A DNA stretch of 18,232 bases, taken from positions 1-18,232 of the forward strand of contig MU621421.1 in NCBI GenBank assembly GCA_025399215.1, written 5' to 3'. Below the pieces are notes generated by a model. The model ran no database searches, had not been told where the DNA came from, and was given only the letters and a program-made list of their open reading frames with translations. A program made the translations under genes and the position numbers. The DNA comes from Globomyces pollinis-pini (Eukaryota > Chytridiomycota > Chytridiomycetes > Rhizophydiales > Globomycetaceae). This document shows, in pieces, positions 17,652-18,232 of the stretch (position 1 is the stretch's first letter; the number at the start of each line of letters is the position of its first letter).

Positions 17652-18232
17652 ACTTACTCGCGAGTCTTCTGTCTTTGGATAAGAAGGCGATAAAGTAAGT
17701 GGAATCAGATCAACGAATCAGGTTGATCAAGTAATTACCAGAAAATGTATAAGTGTCTTTTTTTTTGTTACAGAACCACCTACCTTTTTCAAAACACAAT
17801 GGTAAAGAACGAAGTAAAAGCTTGTGAATGATTGTTCTATCTCTGCCATAGAAGTGGGTTAAATACCGTTCACTTAAAAAAACCATCTCATATCACCAAC
17901 GAACAACGGAAATCATCACAACTCAGAATAATACTACCCTACCAAGAAAGGGACTACTAAAACCTTGTTGTGGTTGACTATCTGTTTACTTGCGCCTGGA
18001 AAAATGAACCTAATTAAGGTCAATGCATGATTGTAGATTAGATGCTAGTGTACAACTTATGGTGGTTAAATAGTCATTCTATTATATAAATACATAGGAA
18101 GAAGGATTATATAGAAATACCGAAATATATTTCTTCGGGTTTGTTTTACCGGATATCCATTTTATCAAGTGTAAAAAATTTGTTAGCTAATATAAAACAG
18201 ATAATGACATGGTTAATCGGTATTTTGCTGTT
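17652..18232. other. Upstream of the velvet gene; no supported gene
   Basis: About 580 AT-rich bases. On the minus strand an ATG at 17850 opens a 40-codon frame (MAEIEQSFTSFYFVLYHCVL) that could be a first velvet exon, but I could not fix its splice to the domain. The plus strand holds a TATA-like run near 18080-18092. No RNA gene or repeat was recognised. Confidence 0.3.

Noticed and set aside
17641..17657. A 17-nt GTAAGT...TAG unit near the velvet start as an intron
   Set aside because: It is shorter than any supported intron, and the sequence reads through in frame with an ATG inside it, so no splice is needed.
1..18232. tRNA genes, transposons and simple-repeat arrays
   Set aside because: I looked on both strands for cloverleaf patterns, terminal repeats and transposase motifs and saw none convincing.

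Overview
The window is nuclear DNA of an AT-rich fungus. The main evidence is a velvet-domain regulator, a fungal-type threonine deaminase with two ACT-like domains, a BOD1/SHG1-domain chromatin protein and a fungal-style C2H2 regulator. The lineage cannot be named from the sequence, but it is probably an early-diverging fungus. I reconstructed nine protein-coding genes by hand-splicing. All nine are interrupted by GT-AG introns, and most of those introns are only 24-32 nt long, far below the usual fungal minimum of about 45-50 nt. Because of this, simple open-reading-frame scanning breaks most genes here and misses one completely.

Layout, left to right. Positions 1-4253 (minus): an ABCC/MRP-type ABC exporter cut by the left window edge, with a one-base frameshift in its second ATPase domain. 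Positions 4741-5704 and 5978-6942 (plus): two tandem TLC-domain membrane proteins with the same seven-exon structure. Positions 7176-8320 (minus): a three-finger C2H2 transcription factor. Positions 8910-9340 (minus): a small coiled-coil protein, probably Mediator subunit Med11. Positions 9575-11805 (plus): Pcf11, the cleavage/polyadenylation and termination factor, which shares a 234-bp divergent promoter region with the Med11-like gene. Positions 11885-12136: a GC-richer, hairpin-rich stretch ending in T6, possibly a non-coding RNA gene. Positions 12715-14617 (plus): threonine deaminase (ILV1). Positions 14785-16510 (plus): a protein joining an N-terminal SHG1/BOD1 domain to a C-terminal SGF29-like tandem Tudor domain. 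Positions 16511-17017: unexplained coding-like fragments. Positions 17018-17651 (minus): a compact velvet protein. The right end to 18232 holds no gene that I can support.

The genes do not form one pathway. Several act in nuclear gene expression: the C2H2 factor, Med11-like, Pcf11, the SHG1-Tudor protein and velvet. The rest are membrane or metabolic genes. The main novelty is the genome's gene structure: 37 of 41 inferred introns are 24-32 nt, and all four longer ones are in PCF11.
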